A stretch of DNA of 42,561 bases from Microbacteriaceae bacterium PS02343. Its GTDB lineage: Bacteria; Actinomycetota; Actinomycetes; Actinomycetales; Microbacteriaceae. Under the pieces are notes generated by a model. That model saw nothing but the letters and a program-made list of their open reading frames with translations. It did no database searches and had not been told where the DNA came from. The position numbers were made by a program, and so were the translations under genes. Numbering within the stretch: the stretch's first letter is position 1; the number at the start of each line of letters is the position of its first letter. Below are positions 1 through 8,150 of the stretch, piece after piece. The DNA lies in NCBI GenBank assembly GCA_029959365.1, contig JASCOA010000016.1:1-42561 (forward strand), written 5' to 3'.

Positions 1-368
1 ATGCGCACGGGCCAGTCGTCGTCGGGCGCATCGCGCTCCGCGGTGAGCACCAGGTCGTAGCCGGCCTCGGTCGCGGCGATGCGGGCGCCGGCGACGACCT
101 CGTCGCTCCAGGCGTCGTGGAAGTTGCCGAGCACCAGGTCGATCAGCCCCGCCGTGCCGCCGCGCGGGCGGCCGCGCCGCTCCGCGCCGCGGCGGTACCC
201 GAGCTCGGCGGCGGCGGCCTCGATGCGCGCGCGGGTCTCGGGCCGCACCTCGCCGCGGCCGGCGAGCACACGCGAGGCGGTGGAGACCGAGACGCGGGCG
301 GCGTCCGCCACATCCGCGAGTCGAGCGGATGCGGGGGCTGCGTCGCCCTGCCTGCCGCCGATGGTCAT
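1..368 (-). CDS. LacI-family transcriptional regulator, N-terminal part
   Basis: Reading in from 368 toward the window edge gives 122 codons with no stop, so the gene is cut by the window and only its N-terminus is present. Residues about 16-60 form a LacI-type helix-turn-helix, recognisable from the run LADVADAARVSVSTASRVL followed by RPETRARIEAAAAELGY. After it comes the start of the periplasmic-binding-protein-like effector domain (GLIDLVLGNFHDAW). Regulators of this family usually bind a sugar or related ligand and repress nearby genes; the ligand cannot be told from this fragment. The gene is divergent from the small gene at 470, and the 101-nt gap between them holds a perfect inverted repeat. 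The start at 368 is the first ATG before the HTH. Confidence 0.9.
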   Translation of the reverse strand, partial: MTIGGRQGDAAPASARLADVADAARVSVSTASRVLAGRGEVRPETRARIEAAAAELGYRRGAERRGRPRGGTAGLIDLVLGNFHDAWSDEVVAGARIAATEAGYDLVLTAERDAPDDDWPVR

Positions 369-433
369 GCACGGATTCTCGCATCCGCTCGGCGTCCGGC
401 TCGCCGACGGAGGGGAAGGTGCGCTCGCGGAAT

Positions 434-450
434 CGCTAAGTTGCTTAGCG
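434..450. promoter_or_regulatory. Inverted repeat operator candidate (7-3-7)
   Basis: CGCTAAG-TTG-CTTAGCG is a perfect dyad in the gap between the divergent LacI-type gene and the gene at 470. It lies 20 nt upstream of the latter's start, over its -35 region. The AT-rich core stands out in this GC-rich DNA. Which regulator binds is unknown; LacI operators normally have an even-length CG centre, which this lacks. Confidence 0.5.
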
Positions 451-457
451 AATCGGG

Positions 458-463
458 TACGAT
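458..463 (+). promoter_or_regulatory. -10 box of a probable leaderless promoter
   Basis: TACGAT ends 6 nt before the ATG at 470, so transcription would start at or next to the A of the start codon. There is no Shine-Dalgarno sequence upstream of this ATG, which agrees with leaderless translation, common in Actinobacteria. Confidence 0.5.
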
Positions 464-469
464 CGCAGC

Positions 470-844
470 ATGGACACCTCGACGCCCTCCCTCGGATGGG
501 AGCGACTGCCCTCGATCGAGCGCCTCGATCTGGCGACGGCCCGCCGGGCCCACCGGGTGTTCGCCTACGCGCGCACGGGCGCCCTCGGCCTCGTGCTGGT
601 CGTCATCGGCGTCGTCGACGAGCGCGACACGCTGCTGGCCCGCTCGACCTACGCCACCGCCAAGGACCCGCGCCGCGTCGCGGAGCGCGTGCTGGCCGCA
701 TCGAAGCTCGAGCGCTACTCGTACTACCGACCGGACCCGATGCACCGCGAGCGCCGGGTCGAGGCGCTCGTCGGCCCGCGGGTGTCGACCGCGGTCGGCG
801 CCTACGAGCGCGAGCTGCGCAACCTGCCGCCGCGCACGGCCTGA
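470..844 (+). CDS. Hypothetical protein, 124 aa
   Basis: I do not recognise a family. The N-terminal half is basic and contains a hydrophobic stretch around residues 38-50 (GALGLVLVVIGVV) that is too short and isolated to call a membrane segment with certainty. The C-terminal half is rich in Arg, Glu and Tyr and ends RELRNLPPRTA. The ATG at 470 is supported by the TACGAT box 6 nt upstream and by divergent placement with the LacI-type gene. G/C-rich third codon positions favour real coding. Control by the dyad at 434-450 is an inference from position. Confidence 0.65.
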   Translation: MDTSTPSLGWERLPSIERLDLATARRAHRVFAYARTGALGLVLVVIGVVDERDTLLARSTYATAKDPRRVAERVLAASKLERYSYYRPDPMHRERRVEALVGPRVSTAVGAYERELRNLPPRTA

Positions 845-854
845 GCGCTCCGCG

Positions 855-2144
855 TCACCATCCGCCGAGGTGCGCTGCGAGGCTGATCGGGCCGTCCAGG
901 CGTTCGAGGCCGGGCAGCCGGATGCGCCGGACGACGACCGCGCCGTCGCCCCATCGGACGCGGCGATGCGCCGTGCGGCTCGACTCGCAGGAGGCGATCG
1001 GGGCGCCCTCGGCGTCCACGAGGAGCCATCGCTCCGTGGCACCGCCGCGCAACCGCTCGAGCAGGTCGCGCAGGCCTGCCGCGCCGGCGTCGTCGAGCAG
1101 GATCGGTCCGTGCAGCGAGACCCGCACGCCCGCTCGCCGGGAGGCGTCGTCGCGGGCGACGACCCGCGCATCGTGCGGGAACTGCCGGACGGATTCGGGC
1201 GAGACCACGACCTGCGCCTGCGGCAGCGCGGCCAGCACGCCGTCGACCGTGACGAAGGTCGCGGTGTCCTCGTACTCGCCTTCGAGCTCCACCAGCAGGT
1301 GCGGATGGGCCCCGATCACGCCGCGGCCCGTGGAGCCCGGCACCGCGATCCGCCGGGTCAGGGCGAGCGTCTCGGGGTTCTGCCGCTCGACGTCGGGACC
1401 GTCCTCGTCGGAGCGCTCGGCGAACTCGGGACCGTTGTGCCAGAGCACCGCGCGCGGCTCGTGCGCGAGCACCGCACCGGCGTCCCACGCGCGGTGGGTC
1501 CACTCCCAGTCCTCGCCGCCGTAGGCCTCGAAGGTCTCGTCGAAGCCGCCGACCTGTTCGAGGAACCAGCGGCTGGTGGTGATGGAGGCCCCGATCACGA
1601 AGCGGTAGGAGCGGTCGTCGGCGTCGAGCAGGTCGCGGCTGGACCGGTACGCGTCGCGCAGCCACGCGGGCTCCTCGAGCTCGTGCTCGGGGCCGACCCG
1701 CTCGATCGGGCCGGTCGTGCCGTCGAGCTCGGCGTGCCGACGCCGGCCGACGACCACCGCCTCGGGCAGCAGGGCGGGCAGTCGGCTCGCAGCGCGCAGG
1801 TAGCCGGGCTCCGGTGCGCAGTCGGCGTCGATGAAGCAGATCACCTCGCCGGTGGCCTCGGCGGCGCCGAGGTTGCGCACGGCCGCGAGGCGGAAGCCGT
1901 GGTCGGCCTGGCGGACGAGCAGCACGTGGTCCGGCACGCGAGGTGGTTCCGGCGAGCCGTCGTCGGCGACGATCACCTGGATGCGCTCGCGCGGGTGGTC
2001 CTGCGCGTCCAGCGCCGCGAGCGCCCGGTCGAGCTCGTCCTGCTGGTCGTAGTGCGCGATGACGACCGAGACGGTCGGCGGCTCGGCGGGCTGCGCATCG
2101 TGCAGTTCGTCCCAGGCGTTGCCGGGCACCCAGCGGCGCGTCAT
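855..2144 (-). CDS. Family 2 glycosyltransferase with an extra C-terminal region
   Basis: This 429-aa protein transfers a sugar from a nucleotide donor; donor and acceptor are unknown. Residues about 25-60 carry the GT-A start (SVVIAHYDQQ, VIVADDGS). FIDADC supplies the DxD-type metal/nucleotide site near residue 115. A GGFDETFEAYGGEDWEW segment is the galactosyltransferase-type acceptor motif. From about residue 270 a further 160 residues match nothing I know; they may contact a partner or the acceptor. The start at 2144 gives a 4-nt ATGA overlap with the upstream gene; the frame stays open far upstream, but that part is antisense-like shadow of the neighbouring gene. It is the third gene of the minus-strand glycan operon and ends 11 nt from the convergent gene at 470-844. 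Confidence 0.88.
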   Translation of the reverse strand: MTRRWVPGNAWDELHDAQPAEPPTVSVVIAHYDQQDELDRALAALDAQDHPRERIQVIVADDGSPEPPRVPDHVLLVRQADHGFRLAAVRNLGAAEATGEVICFIDADCAPEPGYLRAASRLPALLPEAVVVGRRRHAELDGTTGPIERVGPEHELEEPAWLRDAYRSSRDLLDADDRSYRFVIGASITTSRWFLEQVGGFDETFEAYGGEDWEWTHRAWDAGAVLAHEPRAVLWHNGPEFAERSDEDGPDVERQNPETLALTRRIAVPGSTGRGVIGAHPHLLVELEGEYEDTATFVTVDGVLAALPQAQVVVSPESVRQFPHDARVVARDDASRRAGVRVSLHGPILLDDAGAAGLRDLLERLRGGATERWLLVDAEGAPIASCESSRTAHRRVRWGDGAVVVRRIRLPGLERLDGPISLAAHLGGW

Positions 2145-3100
2145 GCGGCCATCCGCTTCCACCAGTCGAGGTACGCGCGCGCGGTCTCCTCGGGTCGCAC
2201 CGCCATCGCCTGCCAGGTGCTCGACGGGTCGGCGCCGGCGATGGCATCGCCCAGGCGGTCGGGCGTCGTGAGGTTCAGCGTGCCCGGGCGCCGTCGCTCC
2301 ATCTCCTCGGTGTACCGGCTGCGCAGCGCCACCGGGCGCCGCCCGGCCTCGATCCACGAGTTCAGCGAGCCCGATGCGGAGATGTGCTGGTGCGCGATGA
2401 CCGGCACGCCGACGGCGCGGCTGCGGGCGAGCAGCTCCGCATCCGGCAGGTAGCCGGAGACCTCGATCTCGAAACCCTGGTCGCTCGCGGCGTCGGCGAA
2501 CCGCTGCAGATCGTGCTCGTGGCCCTGCGAGGCGCCGCCGAGCACCTCGATGGCGACCGAACCGGCGAGGCCCGCGCAGGCCATGGCGGCGAGCACCTCG
2601 GCGTGCCCCTTGCCGGGGTAGAAGTAGCCGAGGAGGCCCACCGAGGCCCGCGGCGCCGGGCGCATCGCCTCGCCGGAGGGCGCCAGCGGCAGCGGGATCA
2701 CCGCGGCGAGCGCAGCCGGGTCGATGTGCTCGCGCAGCAGCTGCGCCTCGTGATCGCTGCTGCACACGGTGCCGGCCGCCGCGGCGACGACGGCCGCGTA
2801 GCAGGCGGCCCGGCGCGGGAAGCGCTCCGGCCCGTCGCTCGGCTGCGGCACATCGTGCAGGGTGACCGTCGTCACGCGGCCGGACGCGAAGCGGCGGAAC
2901 CGCTCGGCGGCCTCCTCGGGCGTCGCGCCCCAGAGCCGGTCGGTGAACTGCACGTGGGCGGGGCCGTCGTCGAGCCGATCGAAGCCGCTGATGCGCAGGT
3001 CGTGCCGCAGCGGGCGCAGCAGCCCGGCGACCCGCTGCGCGTAGATGGCGACGCCGTGCCGCGGCGACGCCGGCAGCACCCAGGTCGGGGCCGGGATCAT
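2141..3100 (-). CDS. GT-B fold glycosyltransferase (family 4-like)
   Basis: A 319-aa protein with the shape of a short GT4 enzyme. The N-terminal segment PASPRHGVAIYAQRVAGLL is the glycine-rich entry loop of GT-B enzymes. ASVGLLGYFYPGKGHAEVL, near residue 165, is the start of the C-terminal Rossmann half, like the GxxxxxKG region that binds the nucleotide. The classical E-x7-E pair is not obvious, so it may be a divergent or inactive member. Start 3100 was chosen because ATG there overlaps the stop of the upstream WcbI-like gene by 4 nt (ATGA), and the downstream GT2 gene begins in the same way at its own end. The three genes should be translationally coupled. Confidence 0.8.
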   Translation of the reverse strand: MIPAPTWVLPASPRHGVAIYAQRVAGLLRPLRHDLRISGFDRLDDGPAHVQFTDRLWGATPEEAAERFRRFASGRVTTVTLHDVPQPSDGPERFPRRAACYAAVVAAAAGTVCSSDHEAQLLREHIDPAALAAVIPLPLAPSGEAMRPAPRASVGLLGYFYPGKGHAEVLAAMACAGLAGSVAIEVLGGASQGHEHDLQRFADAASDQGFEIEVSGYLPDAELLARSRAVGVPVIAHQHISASGSLNSWIEAGRRPVALRSRYTEEMERRRPGTLNLTTPDRLGDAIAGADPSSTWQAMAVRPEETARAYLDWWKRMAA

Positions 3101-4056
3101 CGCCCGCCGTCCATCCAGCGCTCGACCGTCGGCTGCGCCCGCCGCCACGCGTACTCGACGAGGTCGGGGCGCCGCGCGTACCAGTCCAGGTGCGCCCGGC
3201 GCACCTCGTCGACGGCGAGCGGGGCGCCGTCCACGATCCAGTGCTCGAGGGCCGACTCGTCGCGCAGCCCGAGCGCCTCGATCACCGCCGCCTCGCGCGG
3301 GGCGATGACGGAGGCCAGCAGCGGGCGACCCGGGTCGGCCGCCCGTGCGGTCAGGCCGAGTCGCCGCAGCAGGCGGTCGCCGACCTCGAGCAGCACGGGG
3401 TTGCCCGGATGGTTGATGGTGCGCATAAGCCCGAAGCCCGGCTCGTCGAAGAGATCGGAGACGATCACGTCGGTGCCGGCCCGCAGCTCGCGCGACCGCA
3501 GCTCGTCCCGCGACAACTCCGCGATCGATCGGACGGCGGCCGCCGACGGCTGCACCGGCACCTCGGCGGCGCCGACCGCCTCGGCCAGCACGCGGAGGTC
3601 GTGGTACGGCACCAGCGGCGGGTCGCCGTGCACGAAGCCCGGGTCGCGCAGGATCAGGTGCGCCGGATGCAGGCCGGCGAAGCGGATGGACGGCACCGTC
3701 GCGAAGTCGTCTCGCGCGAGCGCCCGCAACTGCTCGGAGCCGATCGGCAGGCCGCGGTAGTCGTCGCGGACAGGCTGCGCCACGATGAAGGACGCCCCGA
3801 CGACGGCGCGGCGCAGATGCGGCAGGTCGGCCTCGTCGAGCTCGAAGACGGGCGGCACGCGGATCCAGGGCGCCTGCTCGGAATCGAGGACGATCCGCAG
3901 GGACTCAGCCTGGCAGTTCCCGAGCACCAGCCCATAGGGGGCCGACGGCAGCGGGCGCTCGCCGTAGAACTCGGCGTAGTGGCCGCGTCGGGCCGCGCGC
4001 GCGTCGCGGACGGACTCGACCTCGGCAGGGGGAGCGGTGGCGGGCGCGGAGGGCAT
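3097..4056 (-). CDS. WcbI-like polysaccharide biosynthesis protein
   Basis: This 319-aa protein carries the signature GNCQAESLR near residue 48, the hallmark of the WcbI family, proposed acetyltransferases acting in capsule or surface polysaccharide formation. Other conserved-looking stretches are FIVAQPVRDDYRG and IRFAGLHPAH in the middle. The C-terminal 100 residues read as an all-helical region (RRAHLDWYARRPDLVEYAW). It is first in the minus-strand operon; its stop overlaps the next start. ATG 4056 is preferred over an upstream ATG at 4107 because a -10-like TACCGT lies 7 nt upstream and the extra 17 residues look non-coding. Acetyl transfer is known only as a proposal for this family; the substrate here is not shown by the sequence. 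Confidence 0.8.
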   Translation of the reverse strand: MPSAPATAPPAEVESVRDARAARRGHYAEFYGERPLPSAPYGLVLGNCQAESLRIVLDSEQAPWIRVPPVFELDEADLPHLRRAVVGASFIVAQPVRDDYRGLPIGSEQLRALARDDFATVPSIRFAGLHPAHLILRDPGFVHGDPPLVPYHDLRVLAEAVGAAEVPVQPSAAAVRSIAELSRDELRSRELRAGTDVIVSDLFDEPGFGLMRTINHPGNPVLLEVGDRLLRRLGLTARAADPGRPLLASVIAPREAAVIEALGLRDESALEHWIVDGAPLAVDEVRRAHLDWYARRPDLVEYAWRRAQPTVERWMDGGR

Positions 4057-4099
4057 GGCTGCGACGGTAGCCGCCCAGCAGATCCCGCCGGGACGGCCC

Positions 4100-4118
4100 G
4101 CGATCACTCAGTGATCGC
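4100..4118. promoter_or_regulatory. Perfect 19-bp palindrome between divergent glycan operons
   Basis: GCGATCAC-TCA-GTGATCGC is an exact 8-3-8 dyad centred in the 105-nt gap between the two glycosyltransferase operons. It lies 43 nt from each start codon (4056 and 4162). Its symmetric position suggests one regulator controlling both directions. No regulator gene is adjacent; the nearest is the LacI-type gene at the window start. Confidence 0.5.
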
Positions 4119-4161
4119 CTCCAGGAATCATCGAGACGGCATCGAGCGCAGGGAGTTGGAC

Positions 4162-5235
4162 ATGCACCAGACGGACAGGACGCCGGTACGGGTCGCCTCG
4201 GTGCCCGCCGGGCACCCCTACGTCCGAGCGGTGACGCAGCACCCCGCGATCGAGGTGCTGCCCGATCCGCTGCCCGAGGGCGCGGAGCCCGGACGGTGGT
4301 GGCCCCCGGTCATGCTCGACGCCGACTGGGTGCGCGCGCACGCCGACGACTTCGACGTCTTCCACCTGCACTTCGGGGCCGAGTCCTACGACGCCGAGCA
4401 CCTGCGGCGCTTCGTCGCGGCGCTCGCCGAGGTCGGCCGTCCGCTCGTGCACACCGTGCACGACCTCGAGAACCCGCAGCTCGTCGACCAGGCTCCGCAT
4501 GTCGAGGCGCTCGACGTGCTCGTGCCCGCGGCGGCTGAGCTGATCACCCTGACGGCCACCGCCGCGGCGGAGATCGAGCAGCGCTGGGGCCGTTCCGCCC
4601 GGGTGCTGCCGCACCCCACGCTGCTGCAGCACGAGGAGCTGCCGGAGACCGAGCCGATCCGCTTCCGCGTGATCGGGGTGCACCTGCGCGACCTGCGCCC
4701 GAACATCGTCGGCCCCGAGCTCGTCGCCTCGCTCGCCGAGGCGGTCGAGTCGCTGGGCGGGGTCGGGCCGCTGCGGGTCGAGATCTCCCTGCACGAGCAC
4801 GTGCGCGACGAGGCGGCCGCGGAGGAGATCGCGGCCATCGTGGCCGCTGCGCCGCGCCTCGAGCTGCTGCGCCGGCCGCGGCTCGGCGACGAGGCGCTCG
4901 AGCGCGAGCTCGCAGCCCTCGACGTCGCGCTGCTGCCCTACCGGCACGGCACCCACTCGGGCTGGCTGGAGCTCTGCCACGACCTGGGCGTGCCCGTCGT
5001 CGGTCCGCGGGTCGGCCATCTCGCCGCGCAGCATCCGTCCGGCTACCTCGCCGCCGACATCCTCCGCCCGGACGCTCTCGCCGAGGCGCTCGGCGCGGCG
5101 CTCGCCCGACCCGAGTCGCCCTCGCACTCCGATGCCCGCCGCGCGGCCGTGCACGATCGCAGCATCGCCCGCGCCGCCGAGACCGAGCGCGTGCGCGCCG
5201 CTCACGCCGCCCTCTACGAGGAGCTCGCGCGATGA
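4162..5235 (+). CDS. GT-B glycosyltransferase, first gene of plus-strand operon
   Basis: A 357-aa protein read as a GT-B type glycosyltransferase. The N-terminal half has FDVFHLHFG and PLVHTVHDLENP, which match the first Rossmann half of GT4 enzymes that often read HxHF/HDxE. The C-terminal half has LDVALLPYRHGTHSGWLELCHDLGVPVV, which aligns with the donor-binding E-containing region (here HSGWLE instead of the usual EPFGLV). ATG 4162 is supported by a GGGAG ribosome site 6 nt upstream; the frame stays open further back but upstream sequence is the antisense of the WcbI-like gene. It overlaps the next gene by 4 nt (ATGA). Confidence 0.8.
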   Translation: MHQTDRTPVRVASVPAGHPYVRAVTQHPAIEVLPDPLPEGAEPGRWWPPVMLDADWVRAHADDFDVFHLHFGAESYDAEHLRRFVAALAEVGRPLVHTVHDLENPQLVDQAPHVEALDVLVPAAAELITLTATAAAEIEQRWGRSARVLPHPTLLQHEELPETEPIRFRVIGVHLRDLRPNIVGPELVASLAEAVESLGGVGPLRVEISLHEHVRDEAAAEEIAAIVAAAPRLELLRRPRLGDEALERELAALDVALLPYRHGTHSGWLELCHDLGVPVVGPRVGHLAAQHPSGYLAADILRPDALAEALGAALARPESPSHSDARRAAVHDRSIARAAETERVRAAHAALYEELAR

Positions 5236-6341
5236 GGCGGAGGCTGCGCATCGTCGTCATCGCCCCGGCGCGGCACCCCCTGCGCGAACCGCACGCCGGC
5301 GGCCTCGAGCGGATGGTGTGGGAGCGGGTCCGCTCGCTGCGCGAGCGCGGTCACGAGGTGCTGCTCTGCGCGCCGGCGGGCTCCGACCTGCTCGAGGGCA
5401 GCCCGCCCGAACTCGTCCTGCCGGCGGTGCGCTGGCCGGACTCCCGCTCCGCCTCCGACACGACCTACCCCACGGGCCACCTGGAGGGGCTGGACGGCGC
5501 GGTGCGCGGAGCCGTGCGCTGGATGTCCGCCGCCCGCGAGCGCATCGACGTGATCGACAACCACAGCCTGCACGGCATCGTGCTCGACGCCGCCGCGACG
5601 CTCGACGTGCCCATCGTGACGACGCTGCACACCCCGCCGCTGCCCGAGGTGATCGCCGCGCGCCGCCGTGCCCCCGATGCACCGCACAGCTTCCTCGCCG
5701 TCAGCGAGCACACCCGCGCCGTCTGGGCCGAGCACGGCGTGGACGCGACGGTGCTGCCCAACACCTTCGCCGACGGCGACTGGTCGCTCGGCCACGGCGG
5801 TGGCGGGCTCGTCTGGTCCGGGCGCATGGTGCCCGAGAAGGCGCCCCACCTCGCGCTCGAGGCGGCCCGCCTCGCCGGCCTGCCGATCGTGCTCGCCGGC
5901 CGCATCGGCGATCAAGGGTACTTCGAGCGGGAGGTGCTGCCGCGGCTCGGCGGTGGCGCCCGCTACGCCGGCGAGCTGGGGCAGCGCGACCTCGACCGGC
6001 TGGTCGGGGCCGCCGACTGCGCGCTCGTCACCCCGATGTGGCCGGAGCCGTTCGGCCTCGTCGTCGCCGAGGCGCTCGCGACGGGCACCCCGGTCGCGGC
6101 CTTCGGCAGCGGCGGGGTCGCGGAGGTCGTCGCCGGCGCTCCCTCGTCGAGCGTGGTCGAGCCGGGCGACGTGGTTGCGCTGGCCCGGGCCGCGACCCGG
6201 CTCGCCGCCCGGGGCTCCGATCCCGCGGTGCGCGCGGACGTGCGCGAGCACGCCCTGCTCCGCTACTCCGCATCCGCTCGCATGCCCGAGCTGGAGGCCC
6301 GCCTGCGCGAGGCGCTGCTCCCCGCCGAGGTCGTCGCGTGA
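5232..6341 (+). CDS. Family 4 glycosyltransferase
   Basis: A 369-aa retaining GT4 enzyme with all the expected parts. The N-terminal loop is HAGGLERMVWERVRSLRERGHEV. The linker strand is ATVLPNTF. The start of the donor domain is LVWSGRMVPEKAPHLALEA. The donor-binding E-x7-E motif is EPFGLVVAEAL near residue 265, followed by GTPVAAFGSGGVAEVV. Length is normal for the family. It should transfer a sugar from a nucleotide donor at the cytoplasmic face. Both ends overlap their neighbours (ATGA at the start, GTGA at the end), so the four plus-strand genes behave as one translational unit. Confidence 0.92.
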   Translation: MRRRLRIVVIAPARHPLREPHAGGLERMVWERVRSLRERGHEVLLCAPAGSDLLEGSPPELVLPAVRWPDSRSASDTTYPTGHLEGLDGAVRGAVRWMSAARERIDVIDNHSLHGIVLDAAATLDVPIVTTLHTPPLPEVIAARRRAPDAPHSFLAVSEHTRAVWAEHGVDATVLPNTFADGDWSLGHGGGGLVWSGRMVPEKAPHLALEAARLAGLPIVLAGRIGDQGYFEREVLPRLGGGARYAGELGQRDLDRLVGAADCALVTPMWPEPFGLVVAEALATGTPVAAFGSGGVAEVVAGAPSSSVVEPGDVVALARAATRLAARGSDPAVRADVREHALLRYSASARMPELEARLREALLPAEVVA

Positions 6342-7297
6342 GCGCCACCGGCTGGTACGTGCACCACCACGGCCGCGGCCACCTGACCCGGTTCCTCGCC
6401 GTGCGCCGCCACCTGAGCGGGCCGGTGACGGTCTTCTCGTCGCTCGAGGCCCCGTCGGTCCTCCCGCCGGAGACCGCCTGGGTGCGGCTGCCGCGCGACG
6501 ACGGTCCGCTGCCCGACGGATCGGACCCCTCACGGGCCGAGCCGCAGGCCGGCGGAGCGCTGCACTGGGCGCCCCTGCAGCACGACGGGCATCGCGCTCG
6601 GATGGCCGTGATCGCCGCGACCTGCGAGATCGAGCGCTTCGATCGCTTCGTCGTCGACGTGTCGGTGGAGGTCGCGATGCTGGTGCGCCTGCTCGGCGTG
6701 CCGACGGTGGTCATGGCCCAGCCGGGGGAGCGCGACGACGAGCCGCACCGCCTGGCGTACCGGGCGGCGACCCGCATCGTCGTGCCGTGGGCCGAGGGGC
6801 TGCAGACGACGCCGGTGGTCGAGGCGAACCGCGAGCGGGCTCGCTGGGTCGGCGCGATCTCCCGCTTCGACGAGCGGATGCCCGCCCTCGGCGAGCGCAC
6901 CGGCCCCGTGCTCGTGCTGGGCGGCGCCGAGGGACCGGCGCCGGCTCCCGGGGCGGTGCACCTCGACGGCGCCGACTGGGTCGACGACCCCTGGGCGCTG
7001 CTGGCGGGCAGCGAGATCGTCGTCACCGCGGCCGGGCAGAACGCGTTGGCGGATCTCGCCGCGGCCGGCGCGCGCGCCGTCGTCGTGCCGCAGCAGCGGC
7101 CCTTCGACGAGCAGCGCGCGAGCGCCGAGGTCCTCGCTCGCGAGGGCATGGCCGTGGTGGTCGACACCTGGCCGAGCGCCGATGAGTGGCCCGCCCACCT
7201 CGAGCGCGCGCGAGCGCTGCAGCCCGACTGGTCGCGCTGGGCGGTGCACGGCGGGGCGCTGCGCGCGGCCCGGGCCATCGAGCAGGTCGGGCCGTGA
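6338..7297 (+). CDS. MurG/UGT-like GT-B glycosyltransferase
   Basis: A 319-aa protein with GTG start overlapping the preceding stop (GTGA). HHHGRGHLTRFLAVRRHL at the N-terminus is the G-x-GHL loop of MurG-type enzymes, and the C-terminal VVTAAGQNALADLAAAGARAVVVPQQRPFDEQ is the family 28 C-terminal signature in which a Gly-Gln/Asn pair binds the nucleotide sugar. Such proteins transfer sugars to lipid or small acceptors in the cytoplasm. Slightly shorter than MurG and without membrane segments. Given that it lies inside a string of glycosyltransferases, it probably adds one residue in the same glycan; the identity of sugar and acceptor is unknown. Confidence 0.85.
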   Translation: MSATGWYVHHHGRGHLTRFLAVRRHLSGPVTVFSSLEAPSVLPPETAWVRLPRDDGPLPDGSDPSRAEPQAGGALHWAPLQHDGHRARMAVIAATCEIERFDRFVVDVSVEVAMLVRLLGVPTVVMAQPGERDDEPHRLAYRAATRIVVPWAEGLQTTPVVEANRERARWVGAISRFDERMPALGERTGPVLVLGGAEGPAPAPGAVHLDGADWVDDPWALLAGSEIVVTAAGQNALADLAAAGARAVVVPQQRPFDEQRASAEVLAREGMAVVVDTWPSADEWPAHLERARALQPDWSRWAVHGGALRAARAIEQVGP

Positions 7298-8103
7298 GCG
7301 GCACCGCGGTGCTCACGACCGCGAGCGCCGCGCGGCTGCACCACCTCGATCGGCAGCAGCGGTTCCTGGCGCGGCAGGCGGCTCCGCTCCTGCGCGTGAT
7401 CGCCTGGCTCGACGACGATGCGCCGCCCGCGATCCCGGGGGCGACGGTCGTGCACGTGCCGCGCGGCCGGCACGGCCTGCGCGTGGGCGCCGGCCGCAAC
7501 GCCGCGGCCGAGGCGGCGCTCGAGGCCGGCGCCGAGCTGCTGGTGCTGCTCGACGTCGACTGCCTGCCGGGGCAGGCGCTGCTGGAGCGCTACCGGTCCG
7601 CGGCGGAGGATCGCCCCGACGCGCTGCTCTGCGGGCCCGTCACCTATCTGGCGGAGGGCGCGCTGCCGGAGCGGGCGGATGCGCTCCACGGCCTGACCGC
7701 ACCGCATGCCGCCCGCCCGCATCCCGCCGACGGCGAGCTCGTGCGGGCGCGCGATGACGAGTACGACCTGTTCTGGTCGCTCTCCTTTGCGCTGACGCCC
7801 GCGGCCTGGGAACGCTCGGGCGGCTTCGCCCCGGAGTACGAGGGCTACGGCGCCGAGGACACCGACTTCGCGGCGCGCGCCCGCACGGCCGGCATGCCGC
7901 TGCTCTGGGTGGGCGGGGCTCACGCGTACCACCAGTGGCATCCGACGCAGTCGCCGCCCGTGCAGCACCTCGACGACATCCTGCGCAACGGCGCGGTGTT
8001 CGCGGAGCGCTGGGGTCGCTGGCCGATGAGCGGCTGGCTGGAGGCCTTCGAGCGGATGCGCCTCATCGAGCGCGACGGGCACGGCTGGCGGCGCACCCGC
8101 TGA
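7294..8103 (+). CDS. Family 2 glycosyltransferase
   Basis: A 269-aa GT-A enzyme starting at GTG 7294, which overlaps the previous stop by 4 nt; in-frame starts further back would sit inside the upstream gene. LLVLLDVDCLPG near residue 87 holds the DxD metal site. The acceptor-side motif GGFAPEYEGYGAEDTDFAARA is the galactosyltransferase type GGF-x-GYGxED, also seen in the GT2 at 855-2144. HQWHP follows, typical of this group. It is the last gene of the operon and is followed 9 nt later by a strong hairpin terminator. Confidence 0.88.
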   Translation: MSGTAVLTTASAARLHHLDRQQRFLARQAAPLLRVIAWLDDDAPPAIPGATVVHVPRGRHGLRVGAGRNAAAEAALEAGAELLVLLDVDCLPGQALLERYRSAAEDRPDALLCGPVTYLAEGALPERADALHGLTAPHAARPHPADGELVRARDDEYDLFWSLSFALTPAAWERSGGFAPEYEGYGAEDTDFAARARTAGMPLLWVGGAHAYHQWHPTQSPPVQHLDDILRNGAVFAERWGRWPMSGWLEAFERMRLIERDGHGWRRTR

Positions 8104-8112
8104 ACGCACGGA

Positions 8113-8137
8113 GGGCCCGGAGCATCGCTCCGGGCCC
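8113..8137. terminator. Bidirectional hairpin terminator
   Basis: GGGCCCGGAG-CATCG-CTCCGGGCCC is a perfect 10-bp stem with a 5-nt loop between the convergent genes ending at 8103 and 8151. There is no clear T-run on either side, as is common in GC-rich Actinobacteria. Confidence 0.8.
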
Positions 8138-8150
8138 TGTGCGCATCGGG

